Part shown: positions 1 through 10,160 of the stretch, piece by piece
Position numbering within the stretch: position 1 is the first letter of the stretch
Layout of the letters: each line of letters begins with the position of its first letter
DNA from: Glandiceps talaboti
Taxonomy: Eukaryota; Hemichordata; Enteropneusta; Spengelidae
Assembly (NCBI RefSeq): GCF_964340395.1
Contig: NC_135549.1
Coordinates: 21,797,342-21,822,341 of the forward strand
Length of the DNA stretch: 25,000 nt
Direction: 5' to 3'
Made by a program: the position numbers and the translations under genes
The notes under the pieces: generated by a model
What the model saw: the letters and a program-made list of their open reading frames with translations, nothing else
What the model was told of the DNA's origin: nothing
Database searches by the model: none

Positions 1-219
1 TGTGTGTGCGTGTGTTTGTCCAATTGTGTATTTATGTATTCATTAAAGTCATGAAATGTTATTACCACAAATTTACAAATTGTAAATTGTAATATATCAC
101 AAGTCTTAAGTTACAGAACAAAAACATGCTGAAAGAAATTCGCACCTACAGCAACACACACAACTGTCAGGAATGTCTACCAGGATAATTATCCTGATAT
201 TTGTTTGTGTCCATGTGTT

Positions 220-237
220 TGTCTGTCTATCTGTCTG

Positions 238-269
<32 letters not shown>

Positions 270-292
270 TGTATGTATGTATGTATGTATGT
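220..292. repeat. TGTC tract followed by (ATGT)n microsatellite
   Basis: A short TGTC/TATC tract (about 220-238) passes directly into roughly 13 copies of ATGT. Open frames across it (YIHT and similar peptides) are artefacts of the repeat. Confidence 0.95.
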
Positions 293-728
293 GTGCTCAC
301 ATGTATTTAACTAGTTCGAGATAATTATCCAAATTGCGATAATTTTTTTATAGCCTGACTGGGATAAATTACAATAAAGTCATATACACCGAAAAATATT
401 TGAAATGGTGAATGCGGAAACAAGAATGAAAAACACTTTCTACTCTCAAACACCTACATTACAAGAAAGTTAGTGGCCGGAGATAGGTTGTCCAGGAAAT
501 TTTTTCAGCACGAGTTTTAGAAGACTATTTATCCAAAATAATTTTATCTAATTCTATCCTGGAGTCATTTCTTGACCAGCCAATTTGGCATTTCTGGTCT
601 GTGACAGATGTTTTTGTATTTCAATCATGCCAAAAAGTCTATTGTGCAATCAATTCTAGAATCACTTTCATTTTCAAAAATGCTAATCACTACACATAAT
701 TATGTTATTTCCCCCATATACCAGTGTT

Positions 729-746
729 CAACACTAGAGGGCGCTA
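729..746 (+). promoter_or_regulatory. Candidate CTCF binding site
   Basis: CAACACTAGAGGGCGCTA matches the bilaterian CTCF core (CCACYAGRKGGCRS) at all but the first core base, including the CTAGAGGGCGC heart of the motif. Such a long match is unlikely in AT-rich DNA, but occupancy cannot be read from sequence. Confidence 0.45.
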
Positions 747-1269
747 TATTTCCCACTTCCGGTTTGCATTGTACAATGGGTAATTGCATGATGTAAGCAA
801 GGTGCTAGCTGTTCCCACACAGTGCCTTCCACGCACAAAGAGAACAAAGGTTAAACAAATAACTTGTTAATTAAAGTGCATTGATTTTTGAATTAACGAT
901 GTTTAACCGATTCTCACTTAGCATATTAAGTACCCCAACATTCTGGGGTACCATGTGAAAGAATGGAAACTGTGCACGGGACCTTAGACCATATCATATC
1001 AGCAGTTATTCATTACATATAGACAACACGTAAAGTTTGCTTCCATGTCCTGATATAAACGTTAGTGAAAAGATAGCATTTCAACATCCATATTTCCAGA
1101 CAAAGGCTGTCTAATCTGACACTAATCTGGTCAATGTAGCATAATGTAACGTAGGGTTTTTTTCTTCGAAAGCAGAAGACTTGTTCTTCTTAGTTAACCC
1201 TCATTTGCCCGAATTTACAACGTTGTAACACAGACTTGAATTATGGTAATTTATAGCTAAAGCAAAATA

Positions 1270-1271
<2 letters not shown>

Positions 1272-1301
<30 letters not shown>
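1272..1301. repeat. (GT)n microsatellite
   Basis: About 15 uninterrupted GT units. Confidence 0.97.
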
Positions 1302-1303
<2 letters not shown>

Positions 1304-1424
1304 CCGATAACTCTACCGACCCTAGTTTAAGCAGCCGATCCTAAACATGTTTTTAAACATTTAAAACAAAAGGGGAATTCTGTGTTTTCTGACCTTCATG
1401 TATGTCTGTTTTCTTTCCACAATA

Positions 1425-1430
1425 TTTATT
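1425..1430 (-). promoter_or_regulatory. Candidate polyadenylation signal (AATAAA)
   Basis: The hexamer AATAAA on the minus strand lies about 210 nt past the in-frame stop at 1639. It would serve the PAN/F5-8 gene only if its last exon reads through the 1666/1665 donor. In AT-rich sequence such a hexamer is common by chance. Confidence 0.25.
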
Positions 1431-1665
1431 TCAAACTATCACAGAAGGGATATTCAGACCGACATTTCTTTTGTTTTTGGATCGAAACAACATTTTTCAA
1501 AAGTAAGAACAATTAAAAGGTAAAGGTAAAGTAAAATCCTGACCTACCTACCCTATTTTCTGAGGCCATGTTATTGGAAACACACAATCATTTGTTTTCC
1601 GCCCAGCGCCTCACAATCCATGTGGCTAACTACTGATATCAAAAACACTGATGTTCAGAATTTAC

Positions 1666-1853
1666 CTCAATTACACCAAGCTTTCCCCAGTTGTTGATTA
1701 ATGTTGAGTTTTTAAAGAAGTTGTCTTCTCTTATGTCGTCAGCATAGCTGTTAAGCCATAGATCAGCCACTGTGACACTGCACGGACTTTGCCGGCAATA
1801 AAACGGGGATATCAGCGGACTCATAATCACTTCAAATACGGGTGTCCATGGAA
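1666..1853 (-). CDS. Exon: beginning of a W..VF-type extracellular module
   Basis: This 188-nt exon follows an excellent acceptor (TTTTTTTTTCCAG). It starts in phase 1 and reads VPWTPVFEVIMSPL ... SVTVADLWLNSYADD ... FFKNSTLINNWGKLGVIE. The spacing W-x-x-VF ... (V/Y)-x-LW ... N ... W-x-x-LG(V/I) resembles a module I recall from unnamed extracellular proteins of cnidarians, molluscs and lancelets, often following PAN or F5/8 domains. I cannot give it a database name with certainty. Only the first half of that module is present. If the donor GAG|GTAAAT is used, the rest lies to the left in exons I could not identify or outside the window. If not, translation stops after VNSEHQCF at 1639 and the module is truncated. 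Confidence 0.6.
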
Positions 1854-4306
1854 CTGGAAAAAAAATAATGTCATTACGAAATATACGGCCTAATGAAAAA
1901 AATTGTGTGGTTCCGATTACGCTCAAGTTTATAATAGGTAGATTTTGTATTTTATTTTATGTTATTTTCAGTTGTGAATGTCCAGTTCAGGTATTCATAT
2001 GTTTTACAAATGGTCTCTGTGTTATTGGTTTCTTCCCATCACATGTACAGCCATTACAGATTAGAAGAACAGTTTTATATTGTCCTTTTAAGTTGATGTC
2101 AGTTTCCTCGTCCACTGTTTCTGGCGAGACTTCACAATTTTTACGATTTTAATATTTTTTCTCGAATATGTAAAAAAAAAAAAAAAAACGTTTAGGGTCG
2201 GCAGCGAAAAACTAGGTGGAACCAAACAATTGTTTTTAGGCCTTACCTTTAGTTTTCATTGACCATTAAAACAGCTTCAGTCTCTTAATACATTAATATA
2301 ACTTTGCTCATACCACAGACAACTAACAAGGACAACTAACAAGGCAGATATCGATTGGCAACAAAGCTTCTCCCATTGTTCGTCATAGCCCCGGTAAACA
2401 TTACTCTATTGTCATGGAAATAACTTTCCAACGTGTGAATCTGCCCGAATTCAATATAGTCTCGCATAAATCAACAAACCACACGATACTACGCGATATT
2501 TTGATGGGAAAGTTTTCTATCCTACTGACAGAATCATCAAATGTAATAGACGACTTACAATATCGGCACTTGAACTCTCATGCGAACTCGAAGCAGACTC
2601 AGATCAAATATCGTTGACATGTAAACACATACCGTCTCGTCTTGTCGACCGACACTATATACATAAACATATGTTTGGCATGATGCAGGTAATTTTCTAG
2701 GTCACAGTAGACACAACACTGTTGCAACAAAAGTTAGTATTGCGTCTTTTTACATTGATTGCGACAGGGGTACATGCATGTTATGAATCAAAATAAAAAC
2801 AATCGACTCTCAGTACCATGCTGGAAAGCAAAACATACAATAAGACGACGCATTGTTTTCCAAGAAAAATTACAATCTTACTGAAGATATTTTAAGATGT
2901 GAAGCTAGCTTGCCTTCTTTATTAGTTAAAACATCATTTTCAAAGCATTTTGTATGTTTTCATCCGTTGTACAGTTTCACTTTGATCATGGCCACACTTG
3001 TACCGCTGTGGAGTCGGTGGGGACTCCGACCCGGTAAATTGATCGGGGAACAGTTAACAGCTTGTGTATTCATTTTGACATGGGTGATGAATGCATACAC
3101 CATCATGTAAACGTCGGAAATGTTACGACTATTGAATAAAGTATGTACTTTTCGTACAAACATCCCAGTGGGTAGGACGAAAATCCCAGAGTGTAACTTA
3201 CTATAGAGCCACAGAACACAACTTACCCTATCGTCAGAATTTGTCGTACAATGTGTAACAAATTCCATATTGCTACATTTTTACATCAAATATATATGTT
3301 CATTATATATTCATAATTTTGACCGTCCCAAAGAAGCAAGTTTTACAAGGCAATAACTCAGGTAAATCTTGCTCGATTTTCAAGCTGTTTCCGCAGAAAT
3401 TGTCGGCTTCCGGTTGAAAATAAAGCTATCTAATATTTGACCCTTACCGATTACACGGTGCTGTTTAAACAACAAAATACGGATAATACCCGAAGAGGGA
3501 CTTCGGTAGCTTTCGGCGTAACGTTGAAAGTGACAGAGACCCTTGTAGCGTACCCAAGGCAAGGATCGAGCTGTTAATCCCCAGATTAACACCGCGAACA
3601 ATAGCCATTACCAATCTGTCTTCTTAGTTGTCTGTGGTTATACGTAAAACTAAACATATCCATTTGCATTGAGGCTATGACACTACAGTAAAAAGAATAG
3701 CCTAATTTTGCAATTTCATAAATATCAAGCGATTTAAGTCCACTAGGCCTTAACTCCATTGTAAACTTGACCCACATTTGATTTTCTCTAATGTTTAAGG
3801 CAAGTTTGAGTTAGAAGTTTGACGACATGTACAATCTTGATAGTCCTGTATTAAAAGCCTACTAATACATTTTGACTCGCACAGAATTTCTCAACTTTTC
3901 GGAACAAATAGCATAAGCTGGTAGTGGCAGCTGTATTGCTTTCCCACAGAACTAGAATCACGAACCCACGGACTCACTACACTAATACATCCATGGAGGA
4001 ACTTAACGCAATTTACTATTTCAACATTTGACCACAAATTACAAATGGTCCCATAATTGTTTTTCCTGTCGAAAATCAAGAAAAAAAAATCTTTAGTCAT
4101 GTGGACGTTCAAATCGAGATTACTACTTGAACCCCAATCTTAACCTTTCAATAGTTCTAACCACGGTAAACCTTCCTTCAGGAGGAGTTTAACTAACTCG
4201 TCATGAGCTATACAGTTGTTCGCAAATAAAACAATACCATATGTAAATTTACTAGAAAAATTGCTTCTTCATCGATTAATGTCGACGTCTACTTAGATCG
4301 ACTTAC
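1854..4306 (-). other. Intron of the PAN/F5-8 gene (2.45 kb)
   Basis: It begins with GTAAGT at 4306 (minus strand) and ends in a long pyrimidine tract plus CAG at 1854. Apart from the A17 run and a tandem GACAACTAACAAG near 2320-2345, nothing recognisable is seen. The open frames at 2414-2617, 2853-3110, 2960-3268, 3380-3777 and 3891-4112 show no family resemblance. Confidence 0.55.
2172..2188. repeat. Poly(A) tract
   Basis: A run of 17 A residues inside the large intron of the minus-strand gene, with no recognisable element upstream. Confidence 0.9.
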
Positions 4307-4540
4307 CTTCTCCGTAAACTTGAATCTCACACAGTTTGTCACACAATATCTCATTACATTTGAAAACCACATATCGACCTTTCAGGGGTTCTGTAGCCAA
4401 TTGTAAATAAATCGCATTGGAGTCGAGCTCTTTGCCATTCGCAGGGACAGTGCATTCGGTTTCAGTGTTTAACTTTGAGTACTTGGGATTATTTGGAAAC
4501 ACGCCGGTCACAGCCACGTGCACATAGCCCAGAAGATCCC
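4307..4540 (-). CDS. Exon: second half of F5/8-type C (fucolectin-like) domain
   Basis: This 234-nt, phase 1-1 exon joins to the previous one through T+GG (Trp). It reads DLLGYVHVAVTGVFPN ... GRYVVFKCNEILCDKLCEIQVYGEG. The C-terminal signature GRYV-x(9-12)-LCE-x-x-VYG is the classic closing strand of fucolectin/F5/8 domains and supports the call strongly. Together the two exons give about 145 residues, the normal length of the domain. The fucose-binding R-x-D motif of true F-type lectins is not seen: the corresponding stretch is SQPWDLLGY. Binding specificity is therefore unknown and may be lost or changed. The donor is GTAAGT. The acceptor (ACATCGGTAG) has a weak pyrimidine tract, the poorest splice signal in the model, but the phase fits exactly. 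Confidence 0.75.
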
Positions 4541-5595
4541 CTACCGATGTAATCAATAAGTTCGAAAAGTCATCAGAGCTAAATAGCTAAATCATTAAAT
4601 AGCACTTCAGCGCGAGATAATTTCAGACTTGACAAATAAGTATAAGGGTATACATTGGTCAGTTCACATAAGACAACTAATAATATTAGTATTGATACAA
4701 CCACCATTTGTCATCTTTTGATGCAAAAAAAGCTTAAGAGATGATTTTATAGTATATATGTATATATGATAGATGATAGATGATTTACATGTTACCAGTA
4801 AACTATTTTGCACAAGACCAGTTCTAGTACTATGCACTCAATATATATAAATGTCATTAGCTCTGACGAACTTAGGGTAGAACGAGCCTCAGGGATCGAT
4901 TTCTATTCCCAGAAAATGAATATCCCTAAAATCACTCCTGATGAGGGGTCATTACAATTGGTTCCGTCCGTGCATCCGTACGTCCGCCTGTACACGACGT
5001 CGTCCATATCTTTGAAGTGCAACGGCCGATTCTTTCAACCCTGGCACAAATTTGACAGAAATGTGCACTTCGCTTTTTCGACATATATGCACATTTTGAC
5101 CGAATGATGTCTATAGTTGTAGTTATAAATCAATATTTACTACATAACTTCAAAACTGTAGTACATAGAGACGCCATTCAAATTTCTACCACTATATTAT
5201 CGTGTGTATTAAAGCTTTCTTTTAAGACCTCGACCATCAGGGTCAAATTCAAATATAAGATTTAATATATTTCAAGTATATTGCAGGCACTTTTCAGTGT
5301 GGTCAATTTACCTTATCAATTATTTAGTACAGGTAATACACAACAAGGGAAATAAACATTATGCAGTAGTTAGCATGTTTTTATAACTTTTAACTGAACA
5401 GCTGTCATATTCTTAGTTACAATTCACGATTTACAGCATAACGTGTGTAGGGGAGGGGGGCATACATGTATTTACGAACCTAGTCATAATCGATGTCTAA
5501 GATATATAATATTATATTATATTATATTATATTATATTATATTATATTATATTATATTATATTATATTAAAGAGAAATCATATCATAACGCTTAC
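4541..5595 (-). other. Intron splitting the F5/8-type domain (1.05 kb)
   Basis: Bounded by donor GTAAGC (5595) and acceptor GGTAG (4541). It contains the ATATT array at 5506-5569. The open frame at 4808-5107 includes a CCGTCCGTGCATCCGTACGTCC stretch that looks like decayed simple repeat rather than protein-coding sequence. Confidence 0.55.
5506..5569. repeat. (ATATT)n pentanucleotide microsatellite
   Basis: About 12 to 13 near-perfect copies of a five-base ATATT unit. Pentanucleotide arrays are rare in this window, where 2- and 4-base units dominate. Confidence 0.95.
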
Positions 5596-5796
5596 ATGGC
5601 TGACTGTTTGGTTTGTAAACAAGTCCAAATCCGAAAACATCATGAACAATGCTGAGATCAATTACCAATTTCTTATCATTATATTCTGGCAGAGCTTCCA
5701 TGTTTAAGCAAGGCTGAACACCAGGTAGTTGTAATTGTTGAAAGTCCTGTCCGTAAACTAACGACACTTGTTTAGAAGAAGCCACGTTCTTATACA
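5596..5796 (-). CDS. Exon: first half of F5/8-type C (fucolectin-like) domain
   Basis: This 201-nt, phase 1-1 exon follows a pyrimidine-rich acceptor (TTTTTCTTTCAG) and ends at donor GTAAGC. The peptide begins VYKNVASSKQVSLVYGQ. Its NVA-S-K start is the hallmark opening of F5/8-type and fucolectin (tachylectin-4/pentraxin-1) domains, where the family usually has NVALGKPA. A single Cys (PCLNMEA) and the core strand KKLVIDLSIVHDVFGFGLVY correspond to the family's W-x-V-D-L-G ... V..V strand, although the usual Trp and Gly are replaced. The split into two exons in mid-domain is completed by 4307-4540. The 5506-5569 pentanucleotide repeat lies in the following intron, 27 bp past the exon edge. 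Confidence 0.75.
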
Positions 5797-6140
5797 CTGA
5801 AAGAAAAAGATGGTGTGTTACCACAAGTGTGTCCAAATTTATGATTATCTTTGAAAATGCATATGATTAGGTTTTTTTCAGTGAACAAGGAATTTACTTT
5901 ACACCGCGTCACTTTCTTGTCTGAATAATGAAACCTTATATAAAACCTTAAATCGTCAAATTTGTAATAAGTATAAACTGCCAAAATTCACAAGTTTTAA
6001 TAAAACACATAATGAAATTGTTCAGAAGCTTCTTCTTCGTCAAAGTTAGGTACATGTTACTATGAGGACAAAATTGTGATGTGCCAACTTGTATAGCTTT
6101 CTATTGAGTATAAGTTTTCTATTGAGCAAAATGGTTTTAC

Positions 6141-6401
6141 CTTTTTCAAAGTATTTCCAATTTTCAATTCTTTCACCGTGATGTACGAACGTGTCATCCG
6201 AAAGTATGCACGTGTTGTTGATTGATTGTCCTTTGCTATATGAATACGATTTGCACCAATCTTTGTGAAGACATCGTTTAGCACAGTCTCCCCTTAAAAG
6301 TATGTCTGGTTGGTATTCGTACACATAGCTGTTCATGTCATGAGGCTCCTGTATGCGAGCACCATTTACTTTGAGATAAAACCTGTTATAGTCAATGTTT
6401 A
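6141..6401 (-). CDS. Exon: PAN/Apple domain
   Basis: This 261-nt, phase 1-1 exon encodes about 87 residues, from VNIDYNRFYLKV to NWKYFEKG. The acceptor is TTTGTTTGCAG and the donor GTAAAA. PAN features visible are four cysteines in the pattern CAKRC ... DWCKSYSYSK ... NTCILSDD, the conserved C-x-C-[ST]-[FY] region around WCKSYSYS, and a closing W-x-Y-F-E stretch typical of invertebrate PAN modules. PAN domains form a disulphide-stabilised fold that binds protein or carbohydrate. As a single PAN at the N-terminus followed by an F5/8-type domain, it fits many uncharacterised secreted proteins of molluscs, cnidarians and lancelets. Translation in the other minus frame over 6060-6284 is a shadow. 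Confidence 0.8.
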
Positions 6402-6599
6402 CTGCAAACAAACAAACACGCATAAATGTTATGTTAAGGTAGAATGCATCTCACCTCGAAAGACGAATTTTCATGGAAATATAAAGGTCTTCAATTCTCT
6501 CGAAACCATGATATTAAAAACTTGTTTTATTTGAATTCATGAAAGAAATTCGGGGTTCACCATCTTGTTTTCAAGGAAATCACCAATCTTTTACTTTTC

Positions 6600-6704
6600 C
6601 CATCATCACATGACAATTCTACTTCGTCAGGTGTAACCAACCACCTGTCATCAGATCACCAATCGGTCTGAAGAAGCGTCCAGCTTAGGACGTGGAACTT
6701 TATG
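6600..6704 (+). mobile_element. Possible Penelope-like element 3' tail with degenerate hammerhead-like core
   Basis: CTGAAGAAGCGTCC, a six-base loop, then GGACGTGGAAC (6668-6698) has a perfect CGTCC/GGACG stem in the position of hammerhead stem II, flanked by degraded core sequences (family: CUGAUGA ... GAAAC). This resembles the 3' tails of many marine-invertebrate Penelope-like elements, which are known to carry hammerhead motifs. It lies in the intron between the signal-peptide and PAN exons, in antisense to the gene. No coding part of an element is visible beside it, so it would be a solo tail. Confidence 0.4.
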
Positions 6705-6830
6705 TGGCCATTCAAACAACAGCTAGTCCAGTAGGATAGATTATAATTATATTACTTCATTATCAATTTCATACCTGGATGATTAAGAACATTCATAGAC
6801 ATATTTCCCCATAAGGTTAACACAGTATTC

Positions 6831-6862
6831 GGCGGCCATATTGGATGGCGGCCATATTGGAT
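6831..6862. repeat. Two perfect tandem copies of a 16-bp unit
   Basis: GGCGGCCATATTGGAT occurs twice head-to-tail with no mismatch. The unit is much GC-richer than its surroundings and includes a YY1-like GGCCAT core. Confidence 0.85.
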
Positions 6863-7643
6863 TCGAAAAAGTCTAAATTATGATATCCTTTTGGCCTTTA
6901 TTAAATTTAAACATTTGTAAGGTGACAATACAGTTTGAAATTTTCTTGAAAGAAAAGTAACAACAAAAGTTTAAACAATATTTTTTCGAGGGCCACTTAA
7001 CATTGAATGTCGACTAGAATAAGAACAGGCATAAATACAGATATTTATTTGAACACTTTGTTATATTTATTTGCAGAAATAATTAAACATTAGATTTCGC
7101 CTTGCAGATAAAGATGTCCCGATGAAAACATACATTGAATTGTTAAGTATTCAATTGTCTTGTGATTCCTTTAGCTTGTTTAGATTACAGACAGTGGATA
7201 GATAAGTGAACTGCTAGTTTTGGAATTCATTTGTTTAGTTTTTTTTCATGATTTTCGTCATTTTCATTCAATTTATTTATTTATGAACATAATTGCGATA
7301 CACCAGTCAATAACCGTGTATGGTGTAAAATACTATCGCATAAAATGTTGCACACTGGCGTGTTTCGACAGTATGATCCTTTAAAAAATTCTTTTTTTGT
7401 CACTAGTTACATGCAAAGAAATGCAAAGGTATGTCTAAATATTACATGCTCGATCATAAACGCTGTTTGTCAAAGAAAATCAAGTTTTATTTCAACAGTA
7501 TAAAAAGGGTGAACTGTTTCATATTCTGCGGCATTCCGGAACATTTCAATATAAACGACTTTTAGCTCAGAATACTACAGAATATTAGCAATATTCATGA
7601 TTATCATAAATGCATATCATGTACAAATTGTGTTCGCACTTAC

Positions 7644-7689
7644 CCTGTGCTTGACCTTTGACCAGGAACATATGGACAGTAGCCACCGC
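7644..7689 (-). CDS. Exon: end of probable signal peptide of the PAN/F5-8 gene
   Basis: This 46-nt exon reads AVATVHMFLVKGQAQ plus one base of the next codon. It is preceded on the minus strand by a T-rich acceptor (TTTTTTGCAG) and followed by a consensus donor (GTAAGT). It starts in phase 0 and ends in phase 1, which is exactly what the PAN exon at 6401 needs: the joined codon is G+TA, Val. The small-residue/hydrophobic composition ending in GQAQ looks like the end of a signal peptide with cleavage near AQ. The initiating Met must be in an upstream exon. A possible one starts at 8412 (MKTMLLTFL, ending at 8386 in phase 0), but its donor GTTCTT is poor. Confidence 0.55.
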
Positions 7690-8879
7690 CTGCAAAAAAT
7701 GAAAATTTTCATTTCAAACGTTAACATACATACAAGTGTCATAATATTTTAAATGTTTGTAGCATAAAATTTAAATCATGTTTTCCATAACTTAATAAAC
7801 TATTATTTATATATCTAACACCTCAAATTCTTCTAAACTATATATTTACAAATGCAAGTGTACTCATTTTGAAAAGATCTATGCAGGGTATATATTTCTC
7901 AAGAGTGCAAAGGTAATCATATAAAATAATAAAATATTTCTTTATGGCGTTTGTAAAAAATATGATTTAAAGTCAATCTTCTAATTATAGAGATTATTGT
8001 ATTTCACTAGATTACTTATACAAGATATGGGTGTACAATCTCTAAACTTGACCGTCACATAGTATACCCACGATATTATTTAAAGATAAAGATAGCAAAC
8101 CTTTTAAGACAAGTATTAGAAACTAAACGAAGTTTTAAAACAGTGTTGTTTTATGATTATTCGTTCATGGTCACATACCATAGATTTGATGTCATTTTAA
8201 AACAGTATCAGAACATGTCTATGTCAACTACTAGTGTTATATACACTTTAGACCAAGATAATCCCTGAGTGGCGGTTATGTAGGGTAGTGTGCGAGTCTA
8301 TATGGGTAGGGATAACTTGCAAATTTATCCTTTCCCAATACATTCTTAACATGGTGTCCCATATTCTTAACATAGCGCTAAGAACTAAAAAGGTTAGCAA
8401 CATTGTTTTCATGGCCACTTTTGTTATGTATTCATACATTCACTGCATGCTGGCACATGTATCACTTGCCGGTAGATGTTCGCTTTATCTTACAATACAT
8501 CAGGATGCTATGGTTCAATTCAGATTCACGTGTATCATTAGCCGTGTAGTCATAATTATTGTAATTTAGTCCGTCTATCTATGACACTCACTTGTATAAA
8601 GGAAATAGGATTGCAGCATGTGGATATGAAGTTTATGGCATGTAAATATAACACTTGTCCAATATGAAAAGAAGTTGGTAAATGAGAATGAAGGGATTAG
8701 TACCATAAGGGTCTGACTCCATGTTTGGTATTTGTCACTTTTAACTATTCTAATTTTGTCTATGTGTGATTTCTGCTCTCAAAAAAGGTCAACCTTTATT
8801 CTGAAACCTAACTAGGTAAACACGTGAATTAAAGTTGGTTCTAAATAACATGTTTTTACTTAGACAGTTATGGAACTAA
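7690..8879. other. Non-coding or 5' region of the PAN/F5-8 gene
   Basis: The promoter and first exon of the minus-strand gene should lie in or beyond this stretch. The only suggestive element is a minus-strand ATG at 8412 starting MKTMLLTFLVLSAM, a signal-peptide-like run. No canonical donor in the required phase follows. No other coding sequence, RNA gene or element is recognisable. Confidence 0.4.
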
Positions 8880-9360
8880 CCCTATCAAATATAATCTACG
8901 AATACAAAAAATAATTCATCAATAACAACATGGAAATTTAGAATACAAATGTAAGTTGACGAATACAATAAATTTACAATCGACCAAGACACCATCTCGA
9001 CAAGTCGGCATACCGTGTACCCTAGTCTCTATACCCGCTTCTTGTTACAATACAGTTTTTTCAAGGACATAAAAATGCATGTAACCATGTAAAATGAAAC
9101 TAATGAATAACACATCGAAATTTAAGAATACAAACATTTTTTATACCGATTTCAAGAATACAAATACGTACATAACCAATGAAAACATGAATTTCAAGAA
9201 CAAAAATGCGACTTTATGCATGGAAATGTGTTTTATCGAATATTGAAGGACATGGCCTGTCATAAATATACATTCATCTCGAATAAAATATATGAGAGAT
9301 GATTAAAGAAAAACACAATCCTTCATATTTAGAATACATGGGAAGACATATTGTGTTAAG
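8880..9360 (+). repeat. Cryptic dispersed repeat of a GAATACAAA motif
   Basis: GAATACAAA or close variants recur about seven times at irregular intervals of roughly 30-150 bp (for example near 8899, 8941, 8959, 9127, 9153, 9330), often preceded by ATTTAA or ATTTCAA. It looks like an old, diverged minisatellite or low-complexity tract. Confidence 0.45.
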
Positions 9361-9510
9361 AGTTTTACAAGCCTTCATTATTTGAGTTCAGTCAGCCATA
9401 GTTGCTACTGTAGAGTAAATGTCTATTTCATCAGGACCATCTGTTAAAATGATGACTTCATTACTGGACTAATTAATGGTACACTCATCACAGAAAGGAA
9501 GTATGTCCTG

Positions 9511-9614
9511 ACAACACTTATATTGATTAATAAGCAGGTAATTTTAATGAGTATGAATTATGTACTGAAATCCATCCTGGTAACCAAACAACACTTATAT
9601 TGATTAAAAAGCAG
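9511..9614. repeat. Direct repeat, 27 bp, period 77 bp
   Basis: ACAACACTTATATTGATTAA followed by taagcag at 9511-9537 recurs at 9588-9614 with one substitution. Similarity continues into the following ~20 bases, so this is probably a local tandem duplication of one 77-bp unit. Confidence 0.8.
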
Positions 9615-9742
9615 ACGATTCTAATTAGTATGGCCATGTATACCCTCACTAGTAGACGTTGCCATTAACAACGCAGATACGACAAATACAGTGTCGAGAG
9701 CCTCAACCACCATTCTGCACATCTTAAGTTATATCTATAAAT

Positions 9743-9744
<2 letters not shown>

Positions 9745-9805
<61 letters not shown>
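9745..9805. repeat. (AT)n microsatellite
   Basis: About 30 uninterrupted AT units. The YIYI-type open frame over it is an artefact. Confidence 0.97.
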
Positions 9806-9808
<3 letters not shown>

Positions 9809-10160
9809 CTGAAACCATTCCTACTTGTTAATATATATTCTAGAAATATATTCAAAATTGACAATTGATATTTAACAAAACGTAAGGAGACTTTATACAT
9901 GGTGAGGGGCCTCAGTTTGTGACTTTTTTTATCATTCTTTATATAAATGCTCATTACGTTGATAACATCTTATGTAACTATGTTCCCCTTTGGCGTTCCC
10001 AAGTTTGGCTTATGTGTATTCATGACAAAGATATTGTCCAACGCAGATCTAGATATTCCCCCACATTAGCGATTTGGCGATTGGGCAGTGGACACATACA
10101 CTTACGGATATTACCTTTAATAATACTTACTAGTAAACTAGTGAACCATGAATGTACAGG

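Larger units (their letters stand above)
1..1665. other. Non-coding stretch left of the PAN/F5-8 gene
   Basis: No exon is supported here. The stretch holds the TGTC/ATGT array (220-292), a CTCF-like site (729-746), a small TACCCC/GGGGTA hairpin (930-949) and a GT array (1272-1301). The short open frames at 106-300 (-) and 608-796 (+) lack coding character. It may contain remaining exons or the 3' UTR of the minus-strand gene, but no segment with matching splice phase and recognisable sequence was found. Confidence 0.6.
1666..7689 (-). other. Gene model: secreted PAN + F5/8-type (fucolectin-like) modular protein, five exons recovered
   Basis: Five minus-strand exons (7644-7689, 6141-6401, 5596-5796, 4307-4540, 1666-1853) join in one reading frame. 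Every internal junction is phase 1, each exon has an AG acceptor and a GT donor, and domain boundaries coincide with introns, as is typical of shuffled extracellular proteins. Domain order is signal-peptide tail, PAN/Apple, F5/8-type C (fucolectin-like), then the start of a W..VF module. Introns are about 1242, 344, 1055 and 2453 bp. The exon carrying the start codon lies upstream of 7689 and is not fixed. The 3' end is also open: the last exon either splices at 1666/1665 to sequence not recognised here, or reads on to a stop at 1639, with an AATAAA on the minus strand at 1425-1430. Likely role: secreted recognition or matrix protein (inference from modules). Confidence 0.72.

Noticed and set aside
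106-300. Minus-strand open frame beginning with YIHT repeats and ending in a Cys-rich tail
   Set aside because: It starts inside the ATGT array; the tail is short and matches no family or splice structure.
7644-7710. Unspliced start at about 7710 (MKIFIFCRRWLL...) as the signal peptide of the PAN gene
   Set aside because: It reaches the 7644 donor in phase 0, which would put the PAN exon into a stop codon at once (TAA).
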